62,881 nucleotides of DNA, taken from NCBI GenBank assembly GCA_934254725.1, contig CAKQLR010000006.1, forward strand, positions 1 through 62,881. The letters run 5' to 3'. Numbering within the stretch: position 1 is the stretch's first letter; every line of letters begins with the position of its first letter. The position numbers were made by a program, and so were the translations under genes. Positions 16,370-25,474 of the stretch are shown here, in pieces. The notes beneath the pieces are model-generated. The model saw nothing but the letters and a program-made list of their open reading frames with translations, made no database searches and was not told the origin of the DNA. The DNA is from an uncultured Clostridia bacterium. Lineage in GTDB: Bacteria > Bacillota > Clostridia > Christensenellales > Borkfalkiaceae.

Positions 16370-16669
16370 CTATGGATTCCATAAGCAAATTGCCAAATTC
16401 ACGTTGCCGTTTTCGTCAAATACAACGCCTTCATCTTCCAGCAGTTTTCGTTGTACTTCCAAGCCGCCGAACACGAAGCCGGGGGCTAATCTTCCGTTTC
16501 TGTTTACCACGCGGTGGCAGGGGATAACTCCCGGAAGTGGATTGTTGTGCAGGGCGTAGCCTACCACTCTCGCCGCCCTCGGGTGACCTATCATTGCGGC
16601 GATCTGCCCGTAAGTCGCAACTTTTCCGACGGGTATCCGCATAACCGTTTTGTATATTTCTTCAAACAT
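16370..16669 (-). CDS. Short MGMT-family protein with intact PCHRV
   Basis: 99 residues, equal to only the C-terminal DNA-binding/active-site domain of O6-alkylguanine-DNA alkyltransferase. It retains the methyl-acceptor cysteine (Cys51 in IPCHRVV) and the helix-turn-helix (GKVATYGQIAAMIGHPRAARVVGYAL). Catalytically dead ATL proteins replace that cysteine with Trp or Ala, so this one may still be a suicide repair enzyme despite lacking the N-terminal domain. AAGGAG is 9 bases before ATG. It has its own promoter and a strong terminator. Confidence 0.88.
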   Translation of the reverse strand: MFEEIYKTVMRIPVGKVATYGQIAAMIGHPRAARVVGYALHNNPLPGVIPCHRVVNRNGRLAPGFVFGGLEVQRKLLEDEGVVFDENGNVNLAICLWNP

Positions 16670-16729
16670 ATATAGTACTCCTTTTTATCGTTAATGTGCG
16701 AAACAGGGCACTTTTTTATTCTCGTATAT

Positions 16730-16758
16730 AGTATACTTCCTTTTAAAACAAAAAGCAA
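16730..16758 (-). promoter_or_regulatory. Promoter of the MGMT gene
   Basis: Minus strand TTGCTT (16758-16753), 17-bp spacer, TATACT (16735-16730). Confidence 0.75.
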
Positions 16759-16892
16759 CAAGTTTTTATTTGAAGAAAATTTTATTATTGGGAGTAAATT
16801 CTTTTTCCGTTGCTTTTACCGTTGCAATTCCGAAGCCCGCGCACGGGATTATGAAAAAATCAAAAAAGTAAATGAAAAATTCGTTTATCCCC

Positions 16893-16921
16893 TTGCGAAA
16901 AAAGTTCCGTTATGATATACT
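16893..16921 (+). promoter_or_regulatory. Promoter of the DUF1846 gene
   Basis: TTGCGA (16893-16898), 17-bp spacer, TATACT (16916-16921). The leader to ATG 17005 is about 77 nt. Confidence 0.75.
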
Positions 16922-17004
16922 GAATAAAGTTTGTATTATTAAATGTTGTTTGTGGGATTTTGTTCCTTATAATTAACGGCAACTATATTTTTACGAGGGA
17001 AAAC

Positions 17005-18471
17005 ATGGCGGTAGGATTTAATAACGATTTATATTTGAAAAAGCAAGCCGAAAATATTTTAAAACGCATCCGAAAGTTTGATAATAAACTCTATCTCGAA
17101 TTCGGCGGAAAGATTTTCGACGACCTTCACGCGGCAAGAATTTTGCCCGGGTTCGACCCGAACGTCAAGACGAAGATGCTCCTTTCCATAAAGGACAAGG
17201 TGGAAATAATCTTCTGCATAAGCGCAAAGGCGATAGAGCAGAACAAGAGACGTGCGGACTTCGGCATAACTTACGACGCCGATCTTATCCGCCTTGTGGA
17301 CAGCCTCAGGGAAACCGGGCTTTACGTGAGCAGCATAGTCATTACGCAATTTTCGGGGCAGCGTGCGGCGGAACTTTTCAAAAATAAGCTTGAACGCAGG
17401 GGTGAAAAAGTTTACGTTCATACGCTCACCAAAGGGTATCCCAACGACGTTGACTTAATTGTCAGCGACGAGGGCTACGGCGCTCAGCCTTACATAGAAA
17501 CAACAAGACCGCTCGTCGTCGTGACCGCACCCGGTCCAGGCAGCGGAAAGCTTGCTACCTGTCTCAGTCAGCTTTACCACGAATATAAACGCGGGGTAAA
17601 GGCGGGCTACGCAAAATATGAATCTTTCCCTGTGTGGAATCTTCCGCTCAATCATCCGGTAAATATTGCGTATGAAGCGGCTACGGTTGACCTTCAGGAT
17701 TTCAATATGATAGACCCCTTCCATTATGCCGCATACGGCGAAACCACGGTCAATTACAATCGTGACGTTGCCGTTTTCCCTGTGGTAAAGAATATTCTTT
17801 CCAAAATTCTCGGGGAGGACGTCTATCAATCGCCTACGGATATGGGCGTTAATATGATAGGCTACGCTATTTCGGACGACGATGTGGTGCGCGACGCTTC
17901 CAACCAGGAAATTATCCGCCGTCATTATCAGACGCTTTGCGATTACAAACTCGGCAGAGTAAGCGAAGAATGCGTTAACAGAAGCGAAATTCTTCTTAAA
18001 AATGCGGGTCTTACCAAGGAGGACAGAAAAGTTGTTCTTCCCGCACTCAAAAAACAGCATCAACGCGGCGTTCCCGCTTGCGCGCTCGAACTGCCGGACG
18101 GCTCGGTAGTCCGCGGCAGAAATACTTCGTCAATGAAAGCCACCGCCGCGGTAGTCATAAACGCAATGAAAAAATATTGCGGAATAAAGCAGGACATGAA
18201 ATTGATTTCGCCCATCGTAATTGAGCCGATAATCAGAATGAAAGAGCAACTGCACGTCAAGGAAACCGCGCTTACGCTGGACGAAACGCTTCTCGCGCTT
18301 GCCGTTTCCACGCCGATGAACACCATGATAGCAGACCTTATGAGCAAGCTCCCCATACTTTCGGGTTGTGAAGCCCACAGTACGGTAATGCTTGTCGAAA
18401 GCGAGCTTCAGGCATTCAGAAGGCTGGGTATAAGGATTACCTGCGAACCCGAATACGCGGTTAAAGAGTGA
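17005..18471 (+). CDS. DUF1846-family protein
   Basis: 488 residues, normal for the family. Characteristic stretches are YLEFGGKIFDDLHAARILPGFDPN near residue 30, TAPGPGSGKLATCLSQLYHEYKRG near 175 (a P-loop-like sequence), and LPDGSVVRGRN near 370. DUF1846 proteins are common in Firmicutes; structures show an ATP-binding-like fold but no assigned reaction. I start at ATG 17005, preceded by GAGG at 7 bases, rather than an upstream TTG. It is monocistronic, with a promoter 84 bp upstream and a terminator. Confidence 0.92.
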   Translation: MAVGFNNDLYLKKQAENILKRIRKFDNKLYLEFGGKIFDDLHAARILPGFDPNVKTKMLLSIKDKVEIIFCISAKAIEQNKRRADFGITYDADLIRLVDSLRETGLYVSSIVITQFSGQRAAELFKNKLERRGEKVYVHTLTKGYPNDVDLIVSDEGYGAQPYIETTRPLVVVTAPGPGSGKLATCLSQLYHEYKRGVKAGYAKYESFPVWNLPLNHPVNIAYEAATVDLQDFNMIDPFHYAAYGETTVNYNRDVAVFPVVKNILSKILGEDVYQSPTDMGVNMIGYAISDDDVVRDASNQEIIRRHYQTLCDYKLGRVSEECVNRSEILLKNAGLTKEDRKVVLPALKKQHQRGVPACALELPDGSVVRGRNTSSMKATAAVVINAMKKYCGIKQDMKLISPIVIEPIIRMKEQLHVKETALTLDETLLALAVSTPMNTMIADLMSKLPILSGCEAHSTVMLVESELQAFRRLGIRITCEPEYAVKE

Positions 18472-18497
18472 CGGGCTAAATTAAATATTAAGTAAAT

Positions 18498-18534
18498 AAA
18501 GACCTCCGTTTTGCTAACAAGCGGAGGTCTTTCT
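18498..18534 (+). terminator. Terminator after the DUF1846 gene
   Basis: AAAGACCTCCG (18498-18508) / CGGAGGTCTTT (18522-18532) with a T-run. Confidence 0.88.
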
Positions 18535-18634
18535 TATGTGTAAATTTACGGTTTATGCGCGATATACGCGGGTAATTTAAATTTTATTGTTTTGTTCCAA
18601 AGTCTTGCCGAAAGGTTTTAACCCAAAAAGCTTT

Positions 18635-20254
18635 TTAACCGATAATAGTGGAAACGAAATCGCTGTACTTTGCAGTAATGGTTTCGATTGTTTCGGGAAG
18701 GAGGGGATTTGCAAGTCCCGTCGGCATATATACTTCGGAAAGATAATGACCTGCCCCGTATGAAACCACGTTGAGATATGTGTTAACGGGGTCGGCAGCC
18801 ATCCATATTTCGGAAGCGAAAACCATGGAAACGGCATAGCTTATGCAGTATGCGGGCGCCTGGAATAAATGCGGAATGCTGTAATAATTTCCGCCTGCGT
18901 TGCTGAACCAGTAAGTGTCGCAGGCTTCTTCAAAGGTCTTGTTGAAAAACTCTTCGGAAAGGAGATCTGCCTGAGCGGAGTATACTTCGTACTCAAAGCT
19001 GTCTATAAGGCTTTGGTACAGCATTGCCGAAAGCGAACTGTAAACAAGGTAGTACGCGTATGAATTGTAATATTCGCCCGAGCCGTATCTTTCAAAAGCC
19101 TTTTTAACTGCGGGCAGAGAGATAAGCTCGAAGCCTTGAGAATGCGTTTCCAACAGGTCGTAATTGTAAATATTGCCGTTACCCGCCTTGCTTTCGTCCT
19201 CGCCGAAAATCGCGTTGTAGTGACCGAATTCATGCAGAATAGTGTTTAAATCGTCTGTAAAGACGCCGCTCGGATTGATAAACATGAACCCGTCCCCGTA
19301 TTGATAGAACTCGGTAACGTAGCTCGTGTTCGCCTTGTTTTCGCTCTGTGTAAAGTCGTACAGATTGTACTTCATCATGTACTGCCAGGAAGAATGAATT
19401 TCCGTAGAAGTTTCCGCGATAATAGCAGAAGCGTATTTTTTAAGAGAAGCTTCATCCGTCCTTGGAGACGTGCGGGTGAAAGAGCTGTCTTTCAATCTCT
19501 GCATAACGGGTTTTACGTAGGTTACGACGGCTTCACGCAAAGCTTTTGCATCGTCGGGGGTGTAGTCCCTGCCGTAAATTTCCGCATAGGCGTAGTCCAT
19601 ATAGTTTTCGTAGGGCTTTCCGTCGGCGTCCGTGTAAAGCGAAGCGATTTGGTTCCTCACGGTGATAAGTTCTTTATAAATAGCCGCAAGATTTGCACCG
19701 TTGCCGGCGGGCACTTCTGCCGAATATCTGCTTTCAAGTTCGGTCTCCCTCGCTTCGAGGGCGAGAAGCTCTTCCGATTTAACGTCGTAATCGAGCATTC
19801 TGTCTATATAGTCCTGTCCGAGCTGGCTTGCGAGAAAATCCTTATACGAGGACGAGCATAACGTCTTTTCCATTTCCAAAACGGAATTCTGAAGGGTGTT
19901 CGCGTATTTGGAAATATATTCGTACCTCTCCTTGTTGGCGGTGTTCGTGACGTCCTTGTTGTACTCTATAGAAGCCACCGTGAAAGAGGTCAGTACGCTG
20001 TAGTAGTCGTTCAGCACTGAAGCCCTCGCAACCGTAAGTTTTGTTTGCTGGTCGGGCGTTTCGGCAATCTCCAGAACTTTTTCTATGTTCGAAGAGATGG
20101 TTTTTTCGTCCGGAGCGACGTAAGCCCTCTGAGAGTATGAAGGCACTCTGTTCATGCCGATTATCGCGGAAATCAATCCGCACCCGTACGAACTGCCGAG
20201 TAAAATTATAGCCGCAATTAAAATCGGTAAAATCGTTTTTCTTAAAAGTTTCAT
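18635..20254 (-). CDS. M3-like zinc metallopeptidase, lipoprotein
   Basis: 539 residues. An N-terminal lipoprotein signal (KLLRKTI, hydrophobic core, then SSYGC with Cys25) predicts anchoring on the outer face of the membrane. The zinc site is HEFGH at 341-345, with a second-helix glutamate in ETHSQGFE (369-376), the M3 oligopeptidase pattern. It therefore probably trims short peptides outside the cell, unlike cytoplasmic PepF. It is transcribed away from the SCIFF peptide gene, 313 bp apart. The promoter is at 20357-20385, giving a leader of about 95 nt. A role in cleaving the SCIFF product is speculation. Confidence 0.88.
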   Translation of the reverse strand: MKLLRKTILPILIAAIILLGSSYGCGLISAIIGMNRVPSYSQRAYVAPDEKTISSNIEKVLEIAETPDQQTKLTVARASVLNDYYSVLTSFTVASIEYNKDVTNTANKERYEYISKYANTLQNSVLEMEKTLCSSSYKDFLASQLGQDYIDRMLDYDVKSEELLALEARETELESRYSAEVPAGNGANLAAIYKELITVRNQIASLYTDADGKPYENYMDYAYAEIYGRDYTPDDAKALREAVVTYVKPVMQRLKDSSFTRTSPRTDEASLKKYASAIIAETSTEIHSSWQYMMKYNLYDFTQSENKANTSYVTEFYQYGDGFMFINPSGVFTDDLNTILHEFGHYNAIFGEDESKAGNGNIYNYDLLETHSQGFELISLPAVKKAFERYGSGEYYNSYAYYLVYSSLSAMLYQSLIDSFEYEVYSAQADLLSEEFFNKTFEEACDTYWFSNAGGNYYSIPHLFQAPAYCISYAVSMVFASEIWMAADPVNTYLNVVSYGAGHYLSEVYMPTGLANPLLPETIETITAKYSDFVSTIIG

Positions 20255-20356
20255 ACGAACCCTCTTGAACTGCCTGCGAAAAATGCTTAATACATACTCG
20301 TGCGAAAACCTCGTCGTATGAGTGCAAAGCCGCGGCAGTTATCTTAATATACTCAT

Positions 20357-20385
20357 ATAATATTTAATTATGTCCGTTTTGTCAA
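20357..20385 (-). promoter_or_regulatory. Promoter of the M3 peptidase gene
   Basis: Minus strand TTGACA (20385-20380), 17-bp spacer, TATTAT (20362-20357). Confidence 0.8.
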
Positions 20386-20504
20386 GTAGTTTTGTCTGAT
20401 AAAGAATGGCGGCGGACGTACGGATTTTTGCCTTCGATTAAAGCCCTAATGCGCCGTAAAGCTAAAAAATACGAAAAAGGGTGGAGTTTTCCTCTGCAAA
20501 ACGA

Positions 20505-20533
20505 TTGTTTTTTAGAAAATAATAGTGTATAAT
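20505..20533 (+). promoter_or_regulatory. Promoter of the SCIFF peptide gene
   Basis: TTGTTT (20505-20510), 17-bp spacer, TATAAT (20528-20533). Confidence 0.8.
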
Positions 20534-20567
20534 AAATAAAAAAGAAATTTGTTCGGAGGGCATTATT

Positions 20568-20729
20568 ATGACCAGAATTAAAACCGTTGCCGTTCCCGCT
20601 AAAAGAGAATCCGTCGGATGCGGCGAATGCAGAAGCACCTGCCAGTCCGCTTGCAAAACAAGCTGCACGGTAGGCAATCAGTCCTGCAAAAAGGTTTCCA
20701 GAGAAGGCAAAATAGAAGAAAACAAGTAA
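20568..20729 (+). CDS. scfA: SCIFF six-cysteine ranthipeptide precursor
   Basis: 53 residues starting MTRIKTVAV. Six cysteines at positions 18, 21, 25, 29, 33 and 40 lie in the near-invariant core GCGECRSTCQSACKTSCTVG. SCIFF (six cysteines in forty-five residues) is a RiPP precursor found across Clostridia; its maturase forms thioether links from cysteine to residues at non-alpha carbons. GGAGGG lies 7 bases before ATG. After the last cysteine there is an extra charged tail of 13 residues (KKVSREGKIEENK), longer than most SCIFF peptides, which end soon after the sixth cysteine. A strong terminator follows, so peptide should be made in excess over the maturase. Confidence 0.95.
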   Translation: MTRIKTVAVPAKRESVGCGECRSTCQSACKTSCTVGNQSCKKVSREGKIEENK

Positions 20730-20775
20730 AAAACTAAATTTGCTCGGTTTCGGGCTTTTAAAAGATTAAAGGGCG

Positions 20776-20804
20776 GAGGAGTGTTTTTTCACTCCTCGCT
20801 TTTT
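20776..20804 (+). terminator. Terminator between SCIFF peptide and maturase
   Basis: GAGGAGTG (20776-20783) / CACTCCTC (20790-20797) with a 6-T loop, then GC and TTTTT. It probably sets a high peptide-to-enzyme ratio by partial read-through. Confidence 0.85.
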
Positions 20805-20855
20805 AGTTGCGGGGTTTTTATCCCGTTTTAAATTTATATCGGGAGTTTGATTTTA

Positions 20856-22193
20856 ATGGTTCACACCTTTGAAGTAGACGGAAAATATTATCTGTTCGAC
20901 GTGGAAAGTTCTGCGCTGCACGTTTGCGACGCGCTCACTCAGGAAGTTATAAAAAAGATGCAGAATCTCCCTTACAACCTTGACGGGGCAGACCCGCTCG
21001 CCGTGAGCGAAATTGAAAAAGATATCACGGAATTGCGCGAAAAAGGCTACTTATTTGCGCCGAGGACTGCAGTGGCGCCAGCAAAGAGCGAGCATCTTAA
21101 AGCGCTTTGCCTGCACATTTGCCACGACTGCAATATGCGTTGCGCGTACTGTTTTGCATCCGAAGGCACTTACAAGGGCGCTCGTCAGATGATGAGCGAA
21201 GAGGTCGCAAAAAAGGCTATAGATTTCCTTATTGATAATTCGGGCAAGAGGGGTATTCTCGAAGTGGATTTCTTTGGCGGCGAGCCGCTTATGAACATCG
21301 GCGTTGTCAAAAAAACGGTTGAGTACGCCCGCGAGCAAGGCAAAAAACACGGTAAAACTTTTTTGTTTACAATGACCACGAACGGAATCCTTCTCGACGG
21401 AGAAATCGCGGAGTGGTTAAATAGGGAAATGGAAAACGTGGTTATGAGCCTTGACGGCAGGCGCGAGGTAAACGACGCGATAAGAAAAACCGTCAACGGA
21501 AAAGGTTCATACGACATTATAGTGGATAAATTTCGCCGTTTTGTGGAAAAGCGCGGAAACAAAAGCTATTACATACGCGGAACGTTCACTAACAAGAATC
21601 TCGATTTCGGCAAGGATATAGAGGCAATTGCAGATCTCGGCTTCAAGGAAATTTCCATGGAACCGGTGGTTCTGCCCAAGGACAACCCGCTTGCCATTCC
21701 GGACGAAGCTCTCCCCGCGATAAAGGAAGAGTACCGCAGACTTTCGAAAGAATATCTCAAAAGGAAAAAAGAGGGCAGAGGTTTCAACTTCTTCCATTTC
21801 GTAGTGGATATAGAGGGCGGCCCGTGCCTTAACAAAAGGGTTAACGCGTGCGGTGCCGGCAACGAATATCTTTCGGTCACCCCGAACGGCGATTTGTATC
21901 CCTGCCACCAGTTTTCGGATAACCCCAAATTCCTTATGGGAAATGTTTTCGAGGGGAAAATTAATCCGGAAATACGCTCGATATTTAAAAATTCAAGCTT
22001 GTTCACCCGTGAAAAGTGCGGCGAGTGCTTTGCCCGTTACCACTGTTCGGGCGGCTGCGCGGCGAACAATTACAACTTCAACGGCGACGTAAACAAGCCT
22101 TTCGAGCAGACCTGCGAAATGATGAAAGCGAGGTTGGAGTGCGCTTTGCATATACTTTCGGAAACGAAAAATCAGCAGAAAAACAACGACTGA
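20856..22193 (+). CDS. scfB: SCIFF radical SAM maturase (thioether-forming)
   Basis: 445 residues. The N-terminal peptide-recognition region (VHTFEVDGKYYLFDVES) is followed by the radical SAM cluster CxxxCxxC at Cys92, Cys96, Cys99 (HDCNMRCAYCFAS). The C-terminal SPASM region has auxiliary cluster cysteines in CGAGNEYLSVTPNGDLYPCHQF and CGECFARYHCSGGC. It matches the CteB/SCIFF maturase family that crosslinks cysteines of the peptide encoded just upstream. I start at ATG 20856, preceded by GGGAG at 11 bases; the TTG nine bases earlier is too close to it. SecDF lies shortly downstream, a linkage seen in other Clostridia. Confidence 0.95.
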   Translation: MVHTFEVDGKYYLFDVESSALHVCDALTQEVIKKMQNLPYNLDGADPLAVSEIEKDITELREKGYLFAPRTAVAPAKSEHLKALCLHICHDCNMRCAYCFASEGTYKGARQMMSEEVAKKAIDFLIDNSGKRGILEVDFFGGEPLMNIGVVKKTVEYAREQGKKHGKTFLFTMTTNGILLDGEIAEWLNREMENVVMSLDGRREVNDAIRKTVNGKGSYDIIVDKFRRFVEKRGNKSYYIRGTFTNKNLDFGKDIEAIADLGFKEISMEPVVLPKDNPLAIPDEALPAIKEEYRRLSKEYLKRKKEGRGFNFFHFVVDIEGGPCLNKRVNACGAGNEYLSVTPNGDLYPCHQFSDNPKFLMGNVFEGKINPEIRSIFKNSSLFTREKCGECFARYHCSGGCAANNYNFNGDVNKPFEQTCEMMKARLECALHILSETKNQQKNND

Positions 22194-22257
22194 AAGCTTG
22201 TTTAACGTGAGAAAAAGGGGACTTATTCCTTAAAAAGTTTAAAGGAGAGGAAATAAA

Positions 22258-22752
22258 ATGATTGAACCTAAATTCGGCAGAGGCGTTTACGTGTCCGCAT
22301 TCGCGCATATTTCGGGCGACGTGGAGATAGGCAACGACTGTAGTTTCTGGCCGGGCGCGTCCGTACGCGGTGACAGAAGCAAAATAGTGATAGGCGAGGG
22401 CAGCAACGTTCAGGATAACGCTACCATTCACTCGGAGGCGGACTCGCCAGTAACAATAGGCAAGGGAGTGACCATAGGGCACAACGCCATAGTTCACGGC
22501 GCGGTCGTGGAGGATAACGTGATTATCGGAATGGGCGCCATAGTCCTCGATAAGGCGCATATAGGCAAAAACTGCATAATAGGCGCCGGCGCGGTAATAG
22601 GCGGAAGAAAAGATATACCCGAAGGCTCCGTGGTAGTCGGCAATCCTTTTAAAATACTCCGTCAGGTCACCGAAGCGGAGATCGCGCACATACGCGAAAA
22701 CGCCGAAGAGTACGTTTCTTCTTCCAGAGAATACGCGGAAACGGGCAGATAA
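22258..22752 (+). CDS. Gamma-class carbonic anhydrase-like protein
   Basis: 164 residues of left-handed beta-helix hexapeptide repeats (V/I-x-I-G pattern), ending in a C-terminal helix. Three zinc-ligand histidines are in place: His58 (NATIHSE), His75 and His80 (IGHNAIVHG), with the five-residue gap of the family. It may hydrate CO2; many such YrdA-type proteins lack proven activity. AAAGGAGAGG precedes ATG. It sits between scfB and secDF with 64 bp to scfB and is probably co-transcribed. No function in peptide maturation is known. Confidence 0.9.
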   Translation: MIEPKFGRGVYVSAFAHISGDVEIGNDCSFWPGASVRGDRSKIVIGEGSNVQDNATIHSEADSPVTIGKGVTIGHNAIVHGAVVEDNVIIGMGAIVLDKAHIGKNCIIGAGAVIGGRKDIPEGSVVVGNPFKILRQVTEAEIAHIRENAEEYVSSSREYAETGR

Positions 22753-22838
22753 AAAAGCCGCTTCCCCGGGCAAAAAAGAAAGGTTTTGAATTTTTTTTAA
22801 AAATGCAATTTTTTTTTAACGAAACCGCGGAAAAATCA

Positions 22839-22867
22839 TTGACAATAATTTATTATATATATATAAT
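22839..22867 (+). promoter_or_regulatory. Consensus promoter of secDF
   Basis: TTGACA (22839-22844), 17-bp spacer, TATAAT (22862-22867). The leader of about 100 nt ends in a small hairpin (TGCCG/CGGCA) next to the Shine-Dalgarno. Confidence 0.85.
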
Positions 22868-22974
22868 TATTAAGTGCAGTTTTGTAAAATGCCGATCGGT
22901 AACTTGCCGCTCGTGCGCGTGAAATTGCATATACGAAAAGACATTTGCCGTAACTAATGCGGCAGGAGGCAACA

Positions 22975-24270
22975 ATGAGTAAAGGGAAATCAGTAACTCT
23001 ACTTTCCATACTCCTCGTTATCGTGATTGCTCTCAGCGTTTTGTGTTTTGTTCCGTTCGAAGTACCCGGCGTATTCAACGGACAAACTTACACATGGCGC
23101 GGTATTGCGAACACCATTAAACAGGGTATTGATCTTAAAGGCGGCTATTACGTGGTTCTTTCGGCCGAAGCTGTCGACAGCGAACAAACAGCCGATATAA
23201 ACAACGCGGTAGTAGTACTTCGTAAAAGACTTGACAGCAAGGGCTATACCGAAGCTACCATCACTACTCAGGATACCGCTACTGCAAATCCTAAAATAAG
23301 AATTGAAATTCCTGAAGTTGATAACGCAAACGAAATCCTTCAGGTAATCGGTTCTACCGGCGAACTTAGATTTACCGACAGCGGCAACACCAAAACTTAC
23401 CTCACCGGCAGCGACGTTGTAAGCGCGAAGGTTTCCATGAACGATTCGGGCAAATACATAGTCGCGTTGACGTTTACTGCGGAAGGCGGTAAAAAGTTCG
23501 CTTCGGCTACCGAAGAACTCACAGGAAAGACTATGAATATTTACCTCGGCGATCAGCTTCTCTCTTCGCCTACCGTAAATACGAAAATAACGGGAACTAC
23601 CGCTTCCATCGAGTCGTACGACACGTATGACGAGGCTGACGCTATCGCGTCGGTTATCGACAGCGGTAAACTTCCTCTCGAATTCTCCGTAAGCGAAGCG
23701 CAGCTTATCAGCGCGTCGCTCGGACAGGACGCCCTTAAAAACAGCCTTATCGCCGGCGCTATCGGTCTTGCGATCATCTTCGTGATAATGATAGTCTGCT
23801 ACGGCGGATTAGGTTTCCTTTCCTGCATAGCGCTTTACATCTATACGCTTGTATTGATTATGCTCCTTGCGTTCATCCCCGGTATACAGCTTACGCTCCC
23901 GGGCATCGCGGGTATTCTTCTCAGTATAGGTATGGCAATCGACGCGAACGTAGTCATCTTTGAAAGAATTAAAGAAGAATACGCCGCAGGCAAGACGGTA
24001 ACCGCAGCTATTCAAGCGGGCTTCAACCGTGCGGTAATCACCGTTATAGACGCGAACGTAACCACTATAATAGCGGCAATCGTTTTGTGGATAATCTGCC
24101 CGGGTTCGGTAAAAGGCTTTGCCATCACGTTGTTCATCGGCGTACTTTTATCCATGGTAACGGCTATATTCGTAACCCGTTGGCTTATCAAGTTGTTCCG
24201 TCCTCTTACCAAAAAGGAAAAGGAAGCTAAGTTCCTCGGTTTGAAGAAGAAGGAGGCTGCAAATGACTAA
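22975..24270 (+). CDS. secD: Protein translocase subunit SecD
   Basis: 431 residues. A first membrane segment is followed by an extracytoplasmic P1-type domain with GIDLKGGYYVVL and VVLRKRLDSKGYTEATI, then five C-terminal membrane segments with GIAGILLSIGMAIDANVVIFERIKEE. SecD with SecF uses the proton gradient to aid late steps of Sec export. I start at ATG 22975 with GGAGG 7 bases upstream; an earlier in-frame ATG at 22957 lacks a site. SecF follows with an 8-bp overlap. Confidence 0.95.
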   Translation: MSKGKSVTLLSILLVIVIALSVLCFVPFEVPGVFNGQTYTWRGIANTIKQGIDLKGGYYVVLSAEAVDSEQTADINNAVVVLRKRLDSKGYTEATITTQDTATANPKIRIEIPEVDNANEILQVIGSTGELRFTDSGNTKTYLTGSDVVSAKVSMNDSGKYIVALTFTAEGGKKFASATEELTGKTMNIYLGDQLLSSPTVNTKITGTTASIESYDTYDEADAIASVIDSGKLPLEFSVSEAQLISASLGQDALKNSLIAGAIGLAIIFVIMIVCYGGLGFLSCIALYIYTLVLIMLLAFIPGIQLTLPGIAGILLSIGMAIDANVVIFERIKEEYAAGKTVTAAIQAGFNRAVITVIDANVTTIIAAIVLWIICPGSVKGFAITLFIGVLLSMVTAIFVTRWLIKLFRPLTKKEKEAKFLGLKKKEAAND

Positions 24271-25336
24271 GTCCGTTAAAATTGTAGAAAAGAGCAAAAT
24301 ATTCTTTATTATAAGCGCGGTAATCATTATCGCGGGCATAGTTCTTCTGTTTATACCCGGTATGAACCTCGGTCTCGATTTTACCGAAGGCGCTACCATT
24401 CAGGTTAATATGAACTTTGCCGCGGAAGACTCGGAAGCCAATGCTTACTGCGAAAACATCAAAAACTTTATCGAAGCCGACAACACCGAAGGTAAGTTCA
24501 GCGTAGAAAGCACGCGTACCACCAAGAGTTCGGACGGAAAGTTGATTTTGCAGTTCAACCTTAACTATTTATATAACGGCGAATCTTTGCCGAGCGGCGA
24601 GTTCGCGGATAAACTCGGCGACGAGAAAAACGGTCTTATAGCCGCTATACTCACGCACATCAACGAAAACGAAGGCGACTTTATCAAGCACGAAGCTCCC
24701 GAAGGCAAGTTCGTAAACGAAGATAACTCCGGCATTACGTACTCTTTGACTTCGCCCGACGCTACGAAATCACTTACGACCAAGGCTTTAATAGCAATCG
24801 TTGTAGCTATCGCGGCAATGCTCGTTTACATCGCTATAAGGTTTAAGTTCGTTTCCGGCGTAGCTGCCGTTATCGTTCTTATTCACGACGTAATGGTGAT
24901 GTTAACCCTTACCACGGCTTTCCAGATTAAGGTAAACACCACGTTCATCGCAGCGGTAATCACCGTTATCGGTTACTCAATCAACGCTACGATTATCGTA
25001 TTCGACAGAATTAAAGAAAACCTTCAGAAGTATGAGGGCGCGGGCATGTCGGATGCGGAAATCGCAAATATGTCTATCGCTCAGACTCTTCGCAGAACGA
25101 TATTCACTACGGTTACAACCCTCGTTATGATAGTACTCGTTGCAATTCTCGGCGTAGACACGATAAGAGAATTTGCATTGCCTATCATATTCGGTTTGCT
25201 TTCGGGCGTATATTCCGCAATAATACTTTCAAGCTGCATCTGGGTTCAGATAAGAAAAATCGCAAAGAAAGCGAACAAAAAAGGCAAGAAAGAAGGCTAT
25301 CAGAAATACGCAAAAGAAAAGAAGATAGAAGCGTAA
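24263..25336 (+). CDS. secF: Protein translocase subunit SecF
   Basis: 357 residues. It contains GMNLGLDFTEGATIQV after the first membrane helix and the conserved VITVIGYSINATIIVFDRIKENL in the fourth-fifth helix region, then a Lys-rich tail. It is the partner of SecD, translated from an overlapping start. In many Firmicutes SecDF is fused; here the two are separate. A terminator follows directly. Confidence 0.95.
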   Translation: MTKSVKIVEKSKIFFIISAVIIIAGIVLLFIPGMNLGLDFTEGATIQVNMNFAAEDSEANAYCENIKNFIEADNTEGKFSVESTRTTKSSDGKLILQFNLNYLYNGESLPSGEFADKLGDEKNGLIAAILTHINENEGDFIKHEAPEGKFVNEDNSGITYSLTSPDATKSLTTKALIAIVVAIAAMLVYIAIRFKFVSGVAAVIVLIHDVMVMLTLTTAFQIKVNTTFIAAVITVIGYSINATIIVFDRIKENLQKYEGAGMSDAEIANMSIAQTLRRTIFTTVTTLVMIVLVAILGVDTIREFALPIIFGLLSGVYSAIILSSCIWVQIRKIAKKANKKGKKEGYQKYAKEKKIEA

Positions 25337-25377
25337 TAAAACTTTACGCGTCCGTCTGAAAAGCGTTTGTAAAATAT

Positions 25378-25406
25378 AAGGGCGAGAACAAATCCTCGCC
25401 CTTTTT
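25378..25406 (+). terminator. Terminator after secF
   Basis: AAGGGCGAG (25378-25386) / CTCGCCCTT (25395-25403) plus T-run. Confidence 0.88.
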
Positions 25407-25474
25407 CATTAAAAGGCATAAATTAAATTTCGCCCGCAATTCGGGCAATAATAAAAAGGAGGCAAGCGTAAACA

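Larger units (their letters stand above)
16670..17004. other. Divergent promoter region between the MGMT and DUF1846 genes
   Basis: 335 bp containing back-to-back promoters (16730-16758 minus, 16893-16921 plus) and a copy of the recurring TTAATGTGCGAAA motif at 16691. A 73-codon frame spans it but has no ribosome binding site and crosses both promoters, so I do not call it. Confidence 0.7.

Noticed and set aside
16694..16915. 73-codon plus-strand frame between the MGMT and DUF1846 genes
   Set aside because: Crosses two opposing promoters and has no ribosome site.
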